DNA of 64,000 nucleotides from Saprospiraceae bacterium (GCA_016714445.1 JADJNF010000009.1:496001-560000); one strand, 5' to 3'. Positions 37,962 through 48,178 are shown, counted from the first letter of the stretch. Numbers and translations are program-made. Notes: generated by a model not told the origin, from the sequence alone.

Positions 37962-38115
37962 AAGTTGAGTAAAAAGGTGAAGGACGATTACCTTGTTAAT
38001 GGGTTTTACCCTAATTTTCTATCTGTCTTTTTAACCTTTTGAGCAAAGTGTGGATTAAAACAGGCGATAGGTTTTACCTTGACCACGGTTAATTTGCCAC
38101 ACTTTGACTCAACTT
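37962..38115 (-). ncRNA. Candidate IS110 bridge RNA
   Basis: A 154-nt region ends 37 bp before the recombinase start. A 9-bp closing stem (37962-37970 with 38107-38115) holds two arms. Arm 1 has a 10-bp stem (38044-38053 with 38097-38106) and an internal loop. On the minus strand one side of the loop reads GTGGTCA (38086-38080) and the other CGCCTG (38066-38061), around the hairpin AGGTAAAACCT. Arm 2 has stem 37972-37978 with 38034-38040, loop segment ATAGAAAA (38022-38015), hairpin GGGTAAAACCC, and AAGG (37994-37991). The first loop matches both target sides. ATAGAAAA matches the element's right end, and AAGG complements its left end. This is read by eye, without folding software. Confidence 0.7.
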
Positions 38116-38215
38116 TTCCACAAAATTAACACTTTTCAACACCCCCCTGGACCCCCCATATAATACATAATAATAATTTTAATATGATTAATTTATTGGA
38201 AATGCAAATCTAAAG

Positions 38216-38290
38216 GACCACTACATAGTAGGCGGGCAGGTCCACAACTCAACAACTTCAACAAATCAACAACTTAGCAACTTCAACAAT
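38216..38290. repeat. Half hairpin and A/C-rich tail right of IS110
   Basis: GACCACTACATAGTAGGCGG GCAGG is the second half of the hairpin split by IS110. About 50 bp of CAACTCAACAACTTC-type low-complexity DNA follow and run into the stop of the T9SS remnant. Confidence 0.65.
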
Positions 38291-38500
38291 TTAAAAATTG
38301 CAGTTCAGCACTACTCTTTTGGTCACATCAGGTACTCCTTCTGCTCTTACCCGAATGAGATACATGCCATTGGCAAATGCCGTCAGATCGATTTCCTCTT
38401 TTCTGCTGTTTGTTTCATTGGTGGTGGATCGAAGCAGTTTGCCTTGCAGATTGTAGATGCCCAACTGTACTAGTTGTTTTTTGTAGTTAATGCCAGGTAT
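38291..38500 (-). pseudogene. T9SS type A sorting-domain remnant
   Basis: The minus strand reads INYKKQLVQLGIYNLQGKLL, RSTTNETNSRKEEIDLTAFA, NGMYLIRVRAEGVPDVTKRV, VLNCNF and stop. This is the last ~68 residues of the same sorting domain carried by the four intact neighbours. Nothing of the passenger remains, and an in-frame stop lies upstream near 38503-38505. It still has the normal 3' hairpin module, now split by IS110. It is the trace of a lost fifth paralogue. Confidence 0.8.
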
Positions 38501-38878
38501 ACTTTTTTACCTGTGATCATTGAATCTGCTCTGAAATGCCTTTAAAGTATAAAATGGAATTTTCAGCTTACAGGCAAATGATGGAATCTTAAACAATCTA
38601 TTAATGCCTGTTTCTCAAACCAATGTATTTTGATCTTGATCTAACAAAATGATGGTACTCATTTACGCCTGGCCAAACAAAAAATTGGTAGTCAACGGTC
38701 TAAAAAAAATTAAATCTTTCAAAAAAAAAAGACATTGAGATCTATTGAATGGTCATTAAATAAATAAATACGGCAACACTCATCTATTGAAAGGGAACCA
38801 TCAGATGTAAGCATCTCAGCAAGAGGCTCAGATTGATGTTTTCATTGTATCATTGTAGTATAATAAAACGCGTTGTTC
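38501..38878. other. Gene-free region upstream of kinase gene
   Basis: No gene is supportable. It spans the truncated T9SS remnant on one side and the upstream region of the first sensor kinase on the other. I cannot place a promoter confidently. Confidence 0.45.
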
Positions 38879-41800
38879 ATGTTTTTAAGAGTAAAATTGT
38901 TACTTATTCTAATCTTAAGTTGGTGTTATAGCTGTATGCTTTCTGCCCAAAATAAGGGATTTGAGCTGGTCAATTTTACAGCTGATGATGGACTTTCTCA
39001 AAACAGTATTTACACCATAGCCAGGACTGCCGAAGGGTTTATGTGGTTTGGCACAAATGACGGACTTAACAGATTTGATGGCACAAATTTCCAACATTTC
39101 AAGATCACAACAGATGATAGCATTACCAGATCAAATGTAGTATTGTCACTATGGCCATACCATGATGGACTCCTGGTGGGTACTGATCAGGAATTGCTTT
39201 TTTTCAACCCGAAGACCGCTATATATTCTCATGTTACTAAAGTTTTACCCGGCTTGGATGTAGCAGATAAAATGGGTATTAAATACCTGTTTAAAGACAG
39301 TAAAAATCACATTTGGATTTTGACCATTGATCATGGCATATTAAAATACAATCCTATGATGAATAGTACATCTCATTTCTTTCAGGATAAAGATGTAAGG
39401 AGTAAGGTGACAGGCATTACAGAGTGTAACGGTGTTATTTATGTCAGTACAGAACAATCATTTTTTCAATTTAATTCTACATTTGAGCAGGTGAACATTA
39501 CCTATCCATCAAAGGACATCAATATGAGAGTACTGAGCGTGGTAAAAGATAAATTGTGGCTTGCCATAAATGGTATTGGCATCCTGATATACGATCCGAA
39601 ATCAGAGACAGTTCAGGATTTTAAAGATATATACAAAGGAAGTCAATACCCAAAAGATGTCACGTACATTTATCCTGAAGACAATACGGTTTGGGTAGGT
39701 ACACGTAGTATGGGTCTTTTAAAAATTGATACTGACGGTCTCAATTTTTTCAGTTACAAAGCCGGTGACAGCCGAAATTCCTTGGGGAGAGATTTTGTAT
39801 TAAGTATTTTTGGAGACAATCAGGACAGGATCTGGGTTGGACAAAGTGGTGGAGGCGTAGCCAGATTGACAGAAATCAATACTATTATGGAACTTTTCAG
39901 ACCATCAGGAAGAGATGGCAGCAATATGCAGGATCCTATGGTATTAGGTATGCTTGATGCCAAAAATGATACCTATTATTTCGGAACGCTATATGGTGGA
40001 CTACTTTTTTACGATAGAAAAAGTGGTAAATACAAATACTATAAGGACGAAAAATTGCCTGTCGAATCCAAAAATATTTATGGGATGACACAAGTTGGGC
40101 AAACCATTTGGATGGCTACCTGGGCAGGCTTATGTTCGTTCAATATGGTAACAAATCTTTTCAATTACTATCCTGATAATGTGTATGGGATTGGCACTGA
40201 ACTATATTCCATTTTAAAAATTTCAGACGGATCTGCTTTACTGGTGAGTGGAACCAAAGGAATGTTGCTTTTTAATCTTGAGTCACGTCTGTGGTCAGCG
40301 TGCCCTGATACAGCAGGAGTACTTAAACAAAAAATACTGGTCGTTAGATATATGCAGGAAAGTAAAAATGGTGATGTATATATGTCTGGGATGGAAGATA
40401 ATTTTTATATGTATAATTACCTTAAAGGGACATTTCGTTTTTTTTCCTCATCTCAGCAAATACGGAACATCCAGATGTTTTTATGAAGAAAAAAATAAAC
40501 TATGGATAGCATCTGATAATGGTTTGATTGAAACCCAAAAGCCCCGATTTAATGTTGAAAAAATATGGACAAAAAAATCCGGGCTTGCCAATGATTTTAT
40601 ATATGCAGTGACCGGGGACAAAGAAAAAAATATATGGGTTTCTACCAATAATGGACTTTCCAGAATCGATTTGCTGACAAAAAAAATTACCAATTTCACA
40701 AAACGTGATGGTATTCAGGACATCGAATTTAATTCATCTGTTGTTTTAAAAAATCAATCCGGTGAGTTGGTCTTTGGCGGTGTCAATGGAGTCAATTTTA
40801 TTCCTTTGACGGTCAATGATAAATCCCATTTGGTTTCAATGCCTCAAATTATAAAAATAAATGTACTGAATAAACCATTCAGATCGGATACCAGTTTTTC
40901 ATATCTAAAACAAATACAGCTAAACCATAACCAAAACTTTGTAGATCTGACTTTTATAAGCCCGAATGCAAGTCATCAGGAAGGTATTCAATATTTTTAT
41001 CGATTGGATGGAGTAGATGCCACCTGGGTTGAAGCAGAAGGAAGAAGTTTTGTAAGCTATACACAGCTTGCACCGGGTGATTATAGGTTTTATCTCAAAG
41101 CTATGGATAGAATGGGCAACGAAAGTGCCGTAAACAGCCAATTGTCTATCCATATAAAAACCCCATACTACGCCACAATATGGTTTAGAATATTTATGAT
41201 TACACTTCTTGCCACAGCTATATTTATATTGATAAAATACCGCATCAATATCCTGAAGCGGGAAGCATTATCAGAAAAGACCATCGCCCAATTAGAAATG
41301 AAAGCTCTTCAGTCACAAATGAACCCGCATTTTGTATTTAATTGTATCAATGGCATATATGAAATGATCATCAGCAATGAAAACGACAATGCGCGAAAGT
41401 ATCTGAATGATTTTGCCATTCTGATGAGGATGACATTGGAAAATTCTAAAAAAACAATGATTTCATTAGAGCATACCATTTCCTATCTGGAAAAGTATTT
41501 GGGGATAGAAAAACTTCGTATGATTGATTTTAACTATAGTATTTTGGTTGCTCCGGAAATCGAAATGACCAAATCTTTTTTCCCTCCGATGATCCTGCAG
41601 CCCCTGGTTGAAAATTCGATATGGCATGGATTAGCGCCACTGAAAAGCAAAAAATCCGTGGCTATACACATATATATATCCGGCGATCATATTGTATGCG
41701 AGATTGAAGACAATGGCATAGGTATTAACTTATCAAGAGAAAAAAACAAGCATGCCAGTCACAATTCTACCGGGCTGGAAAGTATAAAGGAACATATTGT

Positions 41801-41924
41801 TTTGTTGAATGATAAATATAATTTAAAAATAAAAATGGATATTTACGACAAATCCACACTTGACCCGAAAGGCGAAGGCACCATGGTCAGATTAAACATG
41901 AAATATGATTGGAATGATTATTAA
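38879..41924 (+). CDS. Propeller-sensor LytS-like histidine kinase, frameshifted
   Basis: One gene is split by a single extra T in the eight-T run near 40438-40446. The first frame stops at 40486 and the second continues FPHLSKYGTSRCFYEEKNKLW. Repaired, it encodes about 1015 residues. In order: signal peptide (ends CMLSAQ); two-component-regulator propeller repeats in the periplasm (GLSQNSIYTIARTAEGFMWF, NDGLNRFDG, IWVGQSGGG, LWIASDNGL); a Y_Y_Y domain (GDYRFYLKAMDRMGNES); and a membrane helix (FRIFMITLLATAIFILI). The cytoplasmic kinase has the His box QMNPHFVFNCING, the N box LVENSIWHGL and G box IEDNGIGI. It should phosphorylate the LytTR regulator downstream. If the shift is genuine the kinase is inactive. 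Confidence 0.85.
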
Positions 41925-41953
41925 AATGAAAAAAAATCAATAAACTGTAATAC

Positions 41954-44900
41954 ATGTTCAATACCCGATATATATTGATTTTTATCTTTTCCATTTTTTA
42001 TATGGCAAAGACTTATGGTCAATATTCCATGGAAAATTTCAGAAAATATACTACCAAACAAGGGTTGGCAAGTAACCACATCACCGGAATCATTCAGGAT
42101 ACTTTTGGTTATCTTTGGATTGGTACACAAAATGGGCTTCAGAGATTTGATGGATTGGAGTTTGAAAATATAAAGATGCCTGTCCATTCGCAAGCAGCAA
42201 ATATTATCTACCAGCTGAATGCTTTAAAAGGAAATGAGATCGGTGTCTGTACGCAACACGGAGCATACATTTTTTCGACTATCGGTGGCAATACCAAATC
42301 ATTGGAATTTATTGTCGATGACGATTTTAAGTATTGGGCATATGCTATAAAAGGTATTGGAAAAGATCGAAAAGGAAATTTCGGTGTCTCATCAGGTACC
42401 GGTTTTTATGTTTTTGATCCTGATGGAAAATTACTTAAGAAATTTGAACCTTTCACAAAGGATGCCATAGGTAGTCAATGGCTAAGATATGGCAGAAACG
42501 TGCACACCATGGTAGATGGGCAAATGCTGCAGGAAAATGAAAAAGGTCTGGCAATTTATAACAATGAACTGGATTCAATATTTAATCTTAACAGATATAA
42601 ATGTATGACTGATATATCAAATGCGAACAATATCAGATATGGGTTTTTAAATGATTCATTGATGTATTACTTTCCCACAACTTCAAAGATCGTCATTTTT
42701 AATGCAAAAACTTGTCAGTCATTTGAGTGGACTATGCGAAACAAAAAAACACGTCATTTCACCTGGTTTTCACGTCTGACTATCCTTAACGATACTACTA
42801 TTATCATCAATGGATACGATGGAATCTATACCATGAAACCGGATTATACAAAATTCAAATTCGAAATAAGCGAAAAATTGAATTTGGAAGGCAATCAATT
42901 TTTAAGTTGTTTAAAAACTAAAGATGGAAAAATCATTTTAGGTACAAAAGATGGTCTGTTTGTTGAGAAAAATAAAGAAAAAGTAATTTTTTCATTTAAA
43001 ATTTCGGATACAATTGCCAAAAACTTAACTATAAATCACATTCGAGCGACGGGCGAAAATATTTATGTATCATCAGAAGATGATGGACTTTTTGTTTTGG
43101 ATAAAAAAACAAAAATGATTCAGAACAAAATTAATTTCAAAAAATTGGGACTTGCATACAATGTTGTAAATTTTACCTACCAGTATACCAATGATACTTT
43201 TTGGATAAGCACCGCTGCAGGTATGCTATGGTTTCATACTAAAACGAAAGCGTATGGGAAACTTCATTTTGACGGATGTAAAGATTGTCTGCAAAAAATA
43301 GACGTAAACGATATTTTTAAAGACAGTAAAGGAGAATATTGGTTTGGCAGCAATGTATCCAATTACATAGTCCATACGACAGGCCACAAGGCATCATTGA
43401 TCAGGCAGGATAAAGACAATCCATTGCTGAAGGTGACATCTATCATTTACTTCAGCGAAGATCCACAGGGAAATATGTGGTTCTCATCCGATGCCATAGC
43501 TCGATGGAATCGTAATACAGGCAAGGTTGATTCGCTTACACAAAGAGTTCAGGGACAAAACAGTTTTTTGCGTGGGTATGGAGTATATTTTGATATCGAT
43601 GGTAATACATGGTATGTCATTGCAGGTGAAGGATTAATTATCGAAAATCAGTCCGGAGAAAGGATAAGATTATTTCAAAAACAATTAATACCTAAGAGAG
43701 GCAGCAAACAGTTTTCTGTACACAACAATCATATGGTTTACATCAATACCCAAAATCAACTGGTGGTATTAAATATGAAAAACAGACAACACAGAACATA
43801 TACTACCATAAACGGACTGGATGAGACTGCTGTTTCCTCCCTGTTCAGCTTCGATAAGGATGAGAATAAAATACTATTTGCCGTAAAAAATATTGCCTAC
43901 GAAATTGGGTTGGATTTTCCGGTTAATACCATTGAAAACAAAATAATTATAAAAAAAATTACCTCAGCCAATATGAAACCTATTACGTTTCCTTCCGGTA
44001 ATGTAATACTGGAAAACCAAAACAGATCATTCATGCTGGATTTTGGAATGATAAATTTTGAAGATCCTGAAAATTTACAATACAGTTATCGTTTAATTCC
44101 ATCCGTTGATACTTCCTGGGTAGAGCTAAATCTTCCGCATGTACAATTTAGTGAATTGGCTTCCGGAAAATATAATGTAGAATTGAAAGTTGAATCTAAA
44201 AATAATTTCCGTCTCCCTGTTGTCAGAATTTTTAGAATTACAATTAAACCTCCTTTTTATATTACCTGGTGGTTTTTAAGTTTGGTGTTTTGTTTGGTAG
44301 TTTTAACATCAGCATATTTTATTAAAATGCGATTTAATAAAATCAAAAAGCTTTCCCAACTTGATAAAGCCATAGCCGAATATGAAATGAAGGCACTGCA
44401 TGCACAGATGAATCCACATTTTGTATTTAATTGTCTCAACAGCATCAAGGAAATGATCATCTCAAAGGAAAGTGAAAATGCCAGCAAATATCTGAGTAAG
44501 TTTGCCAAAATGATGCGTGCCACAATAGATCAATCCAAAAAGAACTGGACTACATTGCAGGAAAATATTGACTACTTAGATACTTATCTTGAAATGGAAA
44601 GTATAAGATTTGAAAACTTCATATATACGGTAACTATTGAAAACATAGCAGATAGACGCGAAATATTAATGGCCCCTATGCTTTTACAACCATTGGTGGA
44701 AAATGCAATCTGGCATGGCTTAATGAAAATTTCAGGTGAAAAATGGCTACATATCAAAATATCAAAAGTCAATGAACATATTATCTGCATTGTAGACGAT
44801 AACGGAATTGGTTACCAGAATTCTATCAAACAACCCAATGTCCATCATGGCATAGGGCTGAATAATATTCAACAACGTATAGAAATCATAAATCAAAAAT

Positions 44901-44989
44901 ATCATTTGGATTATTCACTTACGATCACCGATAAAAGTACATTTGGTCAATCGGGAACATTGGCCGTGGTAAAATTTTTATCAAAATAA
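41954..44989 (+). CDS. Propeller-sensor LytS-like histidine kinase
   Basis: This encodes a 1011-residue intact sensor kinase, paralogous to the upstream gene. The signal peptide ends KTYGQ. The periplasmic propeller has GLASNHITGIIQDTFGYLWI, GTQNGLQRFDG and YWFGSNVSN. Then come the Y_Y_Y domain (LQYSYRLIPSVDTSWVELN, ASGKYNVELKVESK), a membrane helix (WWFLSLVFCLVVLTSAYFI) and a His_kinase domain (HAQMNPHFVFNCLNSIKEMI). The HATPase end has LVENAIWHGL, CIVDDNGIGY and HHGIGLNNI. It starts 30 bp after the first kinase and ends 11 bp before the LytTR regulator, so the three form an operon. The propeller implies an extracytoplasmic ligand, possibly a glycan, which is inference. Confidence 0.93.
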   Translation: MFNTRYILIFIFSIFYMAKTYGQYSMENFRKYTTKQGLASNHITGIIQDTFGYLWIGTQNGLQRFDGLEFENIKMPVHSQAANIIYQLNALKGNEIGVCTQHGAYIFSTIGGNTKSLEFIVDDDFKYWAYAIKGIGKDRKGNFGVSSGTGFYVFDPDGKLLKKFEPFTKDAIGSQWLRYGRNVHTMVDGQMLQENEKGLAIYNNELDSIFNLNRYKCMTDISNANNIRYGFLNDSLMYYFPTTSKIVIFNAKTCQSFEWTMRNKKTRHFTWFSRLTILNDTTIIINGYDGIYTMKPDYTKFKFEISEKLNLEGNQFLSCLKTKDGKIILGTKDGLFVEKNKEKVIFSFKISDTIAKNLTINHIRATGENIYVSSEDDGLFVLDKKTKMIQNKINFKKLGLAYNVVNFTYQYTNDTFWISTAAGMLWFHTKTKAYGKLHFDGCKDCLQKIDVNDIFKDSKGEYWFGSNVSNYIVHTTGHKASLIRQDKDNPLLKVTSIIYFSEDPQGNMWFSSDAIARWNRNTGKVDSLTQRVQGQNSFLRGYGVYFDIDGNTWYVIAGEGLIIENQSGERIRLFQKQLIPKRGSKQFSVHNNHMVYINTQNQLVVLNMKNRQHRTYTTINGLDETAVSSLFSFDKDENKILFAVKNIAYEIGLDFPVNTIENKIIIKKITSANMKPITFPSGNVILENQNRSFMLDFGMINFEDPENLQYSYRLIPSVDTSWVELNLPHVQFSELASGKYNVELKVESKNNFRLPVVRIFRITIKPPFYITWWFLSLVFCLVVLTSAYFIKMRFNKIKKLSQLDKAIAEYEMKALHAQMNPHFVFNCLNSIKEMIISKESENASKYLSKFAKMMRATIDQSKKNWTTLQENIDYLDTYLEMESIRFENFIYTVTIENIADRREILMAPMLLQPLVENAIWHGLMKISGEKWLHIKISKVNEHIICIVDDNGIGYQNSIKQPNVHHGIGLNNIQQRIEIINQKYHLDYSLTITDKSTFGQSGTLAVVKFLSK

Positions 44990-45000
44990 TTTTTTACACA

Positions 45001-45771
45001 ATGACAGGAAGTATAAAAACAATACTGATAGATGATGAGCCTCGCGGCTTAAAAGTTTTAGAACATTTTTGTTCAATCTATGCACCAGGTCTTGAAGTGG
45101 TGGCAACTTGCACGGATCCATTTGATGCATTGGCAAAGATTGATACTACAAAACCCAATCTGGTGATCATGGATATTCAGATGCCTTTGATGAATGCTTT
45201 TGAATTGCTCAATCAATTAAAGTATAAAGAATTTGAAATTATATTTGCGACAGCATATGATCATTATGCTTTGACAGCTTTTAAGTATAGCGCTACTGAT
45301 TATTTGCTAAAACCCATCAGTGAAGATTTATTTGAAATGGCAGTAAATAAAGCTGTAGAAAAAATCAGAAGTAAAAACAGAAATGTAAATTTTGATACTC
45401 TGCTTCACAATATCAACCAACTGAATAATCCTGTAGCCATGAAAATATGCATTGCAGATTCAAAGGGGTTTCAAGTGGTGGATGTGGCGGATATCATATC
45501 TTGTGAAGCAGATAGCTGCTATACTATTTTTCATATGAAAAATAATAAAACCATTATCTCGTCCCGGACAATGGCTGAATTTGAACCTGTACTGGATGAT
45601 AAAAACTTCTTCAGGATACACCGCTCATTTATCATCAATATAGGCCATGTGAAGGAGTATCACAGAGGAAATGGCGGCTCTGTGATTATGAGCAATGGAA
45701 AGGAGATAGAAGTGAGTCGAAGGAAAAAGGATGAATTTATATTAAAAATGAAGCAAATTTTTAAAGGATGA
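45001..45771 (+). CDS. LytTR-family response regulator
   Basis: This encodes a 256-residue cytoplasmic regulator. The receiver domain has the acidic pair in ILIDDEP (residues 11-12), phospho-acceptor Asp58 in NLVIMDIQMP, the switch Thr in EIIFATAYDHY and Lys in DYLLKPI. A linker leads to the C-terminal LytTR DNA-binding domain (about 150-256: DIISCEADSCYTIFHMKNNK, FFRIHRSFIINIGHVKEYHR, GGSVIMSNGKEIEVSRRKKD). It is AlgR/LytR-like. It lies 11 bp behind the second kinase and is the only regulator in the cluster, so both kinases probably signal to it. Target genes are not visible; the secreted-protein genes nearby are candidates only. Confidence 0.94.
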   Translation: MTGSIKTILIDDEPRGLKVLEHFCSIYAPGLEVVATCTDPFDALAKIDTTKPNLVIMDIQMPLMNAFELLNQLKYKEFEIIFATAYDHYALTAFKYSATDYLLKPISEDLFEMAVNKAVEKIRSKNRNVNFDTLLHNINQLNNPVAMKICIADSKGFQVVDVADIISCEADSCYTIFHMKNNKTIISSRTMAEFEPVLDDKNFFRIHRSFIINIGHVKEYHRGNGGSVIMSNGKEIEVSRRKKDEFILKMKQIFKG

Positions 45772-45772
45772 T

Positions 45773-45886
45773 TTATATTACAATGTAAGTTCCTGCATTT
45801 CTTCTCAAGTACAGATCACCAGTAAACCATAATTCATCCATTCTTAACTGTTCGCTTATTCGAAATTGCCAGTTACTTATTCTCAT
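45773..45886 (-). CDS. Possible small ORF, 37 codons
   Basis: The minus strand reads MRISNWQFRISEQLRMDELW FTGDLYLRRNAGTYIVI and stop, tail-to-tail with the LytTR gene. It has a sensible residue mix but no family match, and may be a remnant of a longer gene. Confidence 0.2.
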   Translation of the reverse strand: MRISNWQFRISEQLRMDELWFTGDLYLRRNAGTYIVI

Positions 45887-45951
45887 ATTTTTGTATTAAT
45901 AAATATTGGACATTTGTAATGTTAATAATTAGTAATATAAAAAACGATACC

Positions 45952-46269
45952 ATGGCAAAGCAATTAATAATCACGGATAAAACCAATGAATTTGGAAGAA
46001 GAAGTGACAAAAACAATGCTGTATTTAGTCAAACACATTTCAGCATTTCTAAAGAATTAGTATTCTATATTTCAATGCTGATGGTTTTACTGTCTGTCGT
46101 TGGACTATACTTTTTAAATTATTTGAGCATTGCCTCAGTTATCATAGGAGCTATTGTATCCTTGGGATTATCCATTTACAAATATTTACAGCTGGTGTTT
46201 GAAATGAATCTTGATTTTCACTTTACGGAAGAAGAAATTAGAGAAATCAATGAAGAATTGTGGAGATAA
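45952..46269 (+). CDS. Small membrane protein
   Basis: This encodes a 105-residue protein when started at the ATG at 45952 (MAKQLIITDKTNEFGRRSDK). An upstream in-frame ATG at 45919 would add 11 residues. The N-terminal ~40 residues are polar. Two adjacent membrane helices span about 43-62 (ELVFYISMLMVLLSVVGLYF) and 65-88 (YLSIASVIIGAIVSLGLSIY). An acidic tail follows (FTEEEIREINEELWR). No family is recognised. It follows the LytTR gene by 180 bp on the same strand and precedes a hairpin terminator. A functional link with the two-component system is not shown. Confidence 0.65.
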   Translation: MAKQLIITDKTNEFGRRSDKNNAVFSQTHFSISKELVFYISMLMVLLSVVGLYFLNYLSIASVIIGAIVSLGLSIYKYLQLVFEMNLDFHFTEEEIREINEELWR

Positions 46270-46336
46270 ATAAATAGTTTGTCCACTTTCTTTTTAATAA
46301 ATGCTCAAAAATAAACACAATCGCATGTGGACTACG

Positions 46337-46376
46337 GTCACTATGATAGAAATATCATGGTGACTTTTAGTTTTTT
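46337..46376 (+). terminator. Rho-independent terminator candidate
   Basis: Arms GTCACTATGATA and TATCATGGTGAC (one mismatch, GAAA loop, 46337-46364) are followed by a T-rich run, TTTTAGTTTTTT. It ends the small membrane protein unit. The rest of 46270-46591 shows no gene. Confidence 0.65.
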
Positions 46377-46591
46377 AGTCCTGTGATGCCCTTCAAAATG
46401 CTATACTTTTTTCATTTGCTATTTGCCGTTCACCATATGATTGTTTCGATCCACTTAAAAATACTTGCCGCTTGCTGATTCTTGTATTTTGAACCCGGAA
46501 TAAATCTGATATTTAATATTTCAAATCTTACTCTTACCTTCTTTCTGGCAACAGAAAAAGAAGTAATGTGCTGTTTAAATAAATATTCAAA

Positions 46592-48159
46592 ATGAAGCAT
46601 TATCTCCTGATCAATTTAGTCTTAATAAGTAATTTCATTTATGGACAATCCGTAGGCATTGGTACAACAAGTCCTGAATCCAGCGCTATACTGGAAGTAA
46701 AATCTACTACCCAAGGCTTCATGATGCCACGTATGACTACCGCACAACGGGATGCCATAGTAGCTCCAAAACAAGGTTTGCAGATCTACAATACAGATGA
46801 TCGATGCCAGGATATATATGATGGAAGTAAATGGGCCAAAAACTGTGATATGAAAGTAAACGGAGACTCAGAACTTCCTGCAAATAGCTGGAGACCCAGA
46901 GCAGACTTTGGAGGGGATTTAAGGTATGCACCTGTTGCATTTTCTATTGGCAACAAAGGATATATTGGAACCGGCTTTGATGGTACGTATAAAAAGGATT
47001 TTTGGGAATTTGATCCTGCCAGCAATGTATGGACTCAGAAAGCGGATTTTGGAGGAACAGCAAGGCAGGGTGCTGTAGGATTTTCGATGGCCGGCAAAGG
47101 ATATGTCGGAACAGGTGAGAATGGAATTTTTAACAATGATTTTTGGGAGTATAATCTTACCAGTAATGTATGGACTCAGAGAGCTAATTTTGGAGGGTCT
47201 GCAAGATTTAATGCTGTAGGGTTTTCGATAGCTGACAAAGGATATATCGGAACAGGAGCTACCAACTCTAGTCGTTATAAGGATTTTTGGGAGTATGATT
47301 CCGCCAGCAATGTATGGACTCAAAAATTAGATTTCGGTGGAACGGCAAGAGGAAATGCCGTTGGATTTTCCACCACTGATAAAGGATACATTGGAACCGG
47401 AAGCGATGGTATTGCTTTAAAAAGGATTTTTGGGAATTTATACCTGCTGGAGGTGGCTTGGGTAGCTGGGTTCAAAAAGCAGATTTCGCAGGTACTGCAA
47501 GACAAAAAGCTGTAGGATTTTCTATAAACAATAAAGGGTATATTGGTACTGGAAGTATCAGTGATCAAGTAGGTGTAAAAGATTTCTGGGAGTATAATCC
47601 TGCCACCAATGTTTGGCTACAGAAAGCAGATTTTGGGGGCTCTGCAAGGTTTTTTGCTATCGGTTTTTCTATTGGCAGCAAAGGTTATATTGGGGTTGGG
47701 AGTGACGAGTCATATTACAAGAGGGATTTTTGGGAATATAACACTGTACCAGAATCTGGAAAAGTATATGTAGAAAATATACCATCTGATGCTGTTATTT
47801 ATCAAGGTCACGATTGGACCAGTAGCGGAAACAATTTATATACCACACTGGAAAATGTCAATACTACCACGAGAGGGCTTTTAAATGCAGATGGCGGTTT
47901 TAGAACAAAATACAGCGGCACCATCGTTAAAACAATTGCAGCCGGGGCCAGTAATATTATTTTGAACATCAACCCTGTGGTGCCTTCGGACTGGGATTTC
48001 ACCAATACTATGGTTACTGTATCCGTTGCTGATGATCCCTTATATCTGAGAGTCACTATGTATCTGGCTAAACTCACAAGCCCGGGTACCATAACATTGT
48101 CAATAAATGCACTTGGAGCAGGGCAAATCAGGTTTAATTACATTGTTTTTAAATTATAA
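46592..48159 (+). CDS. Kelch-like repeat surface protein, frameshifted
   Basis: One gene is split by a missing A near 47420: the first frame stops at 47515, while the other frame continues KDFWEFIPAGGGLGSWVQKA. Repaired length is about 522 residues. After the signal peptide (ends NFIYGQ) comes a phage-tail-like opening (VGIGTTSPESSAILEVKSTT QGFMMPRMT) common in secreted Bacteroidota proteins. Six Kelch-type blades follow (GNKGYIGTGFDGTYKKDFWE, FDPASNVWTQKADFGGTAR and variants). A C-terminal beta region (TLENVNTTTRGLLNADGGFR) ends in FNYIVFKL; no clear sorting domain is seen. It precedes a DUF4907 gene by 19 bp, a frequent pairing. The unrepaired product would lose two blades and the C-terminus. 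Confidence 0.82.
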
Positions 48160-48178
48160 ATTTTCTAAAAAAACAAAT

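Larger units (their letters stand above)
36783..38215 (-). mobile_element. IS110-family element in a repeat hairpin
   Basis: About 1433 bp. Boundaries are inferred from the interrupted hairpin: CCCGCCTG on the left and GACCACTAC on the right together rebuild the intact form seen at 48948 and 52542. The shared base G makes the edges uncertain by 1-2 nt. There are no inverted repeats or target duplication, as expected for this family. It has about 115 bp of non-coding DNA behind the recombinase gene and about 290 bp in front. Confidence 0.75.

Noticed and set aside
48107..48178. Earlier start for the DUF4907 gene
   Set aside because: It would overlap the Kelch-like gene and place 24 non-signal residues before a clean signal peptide.
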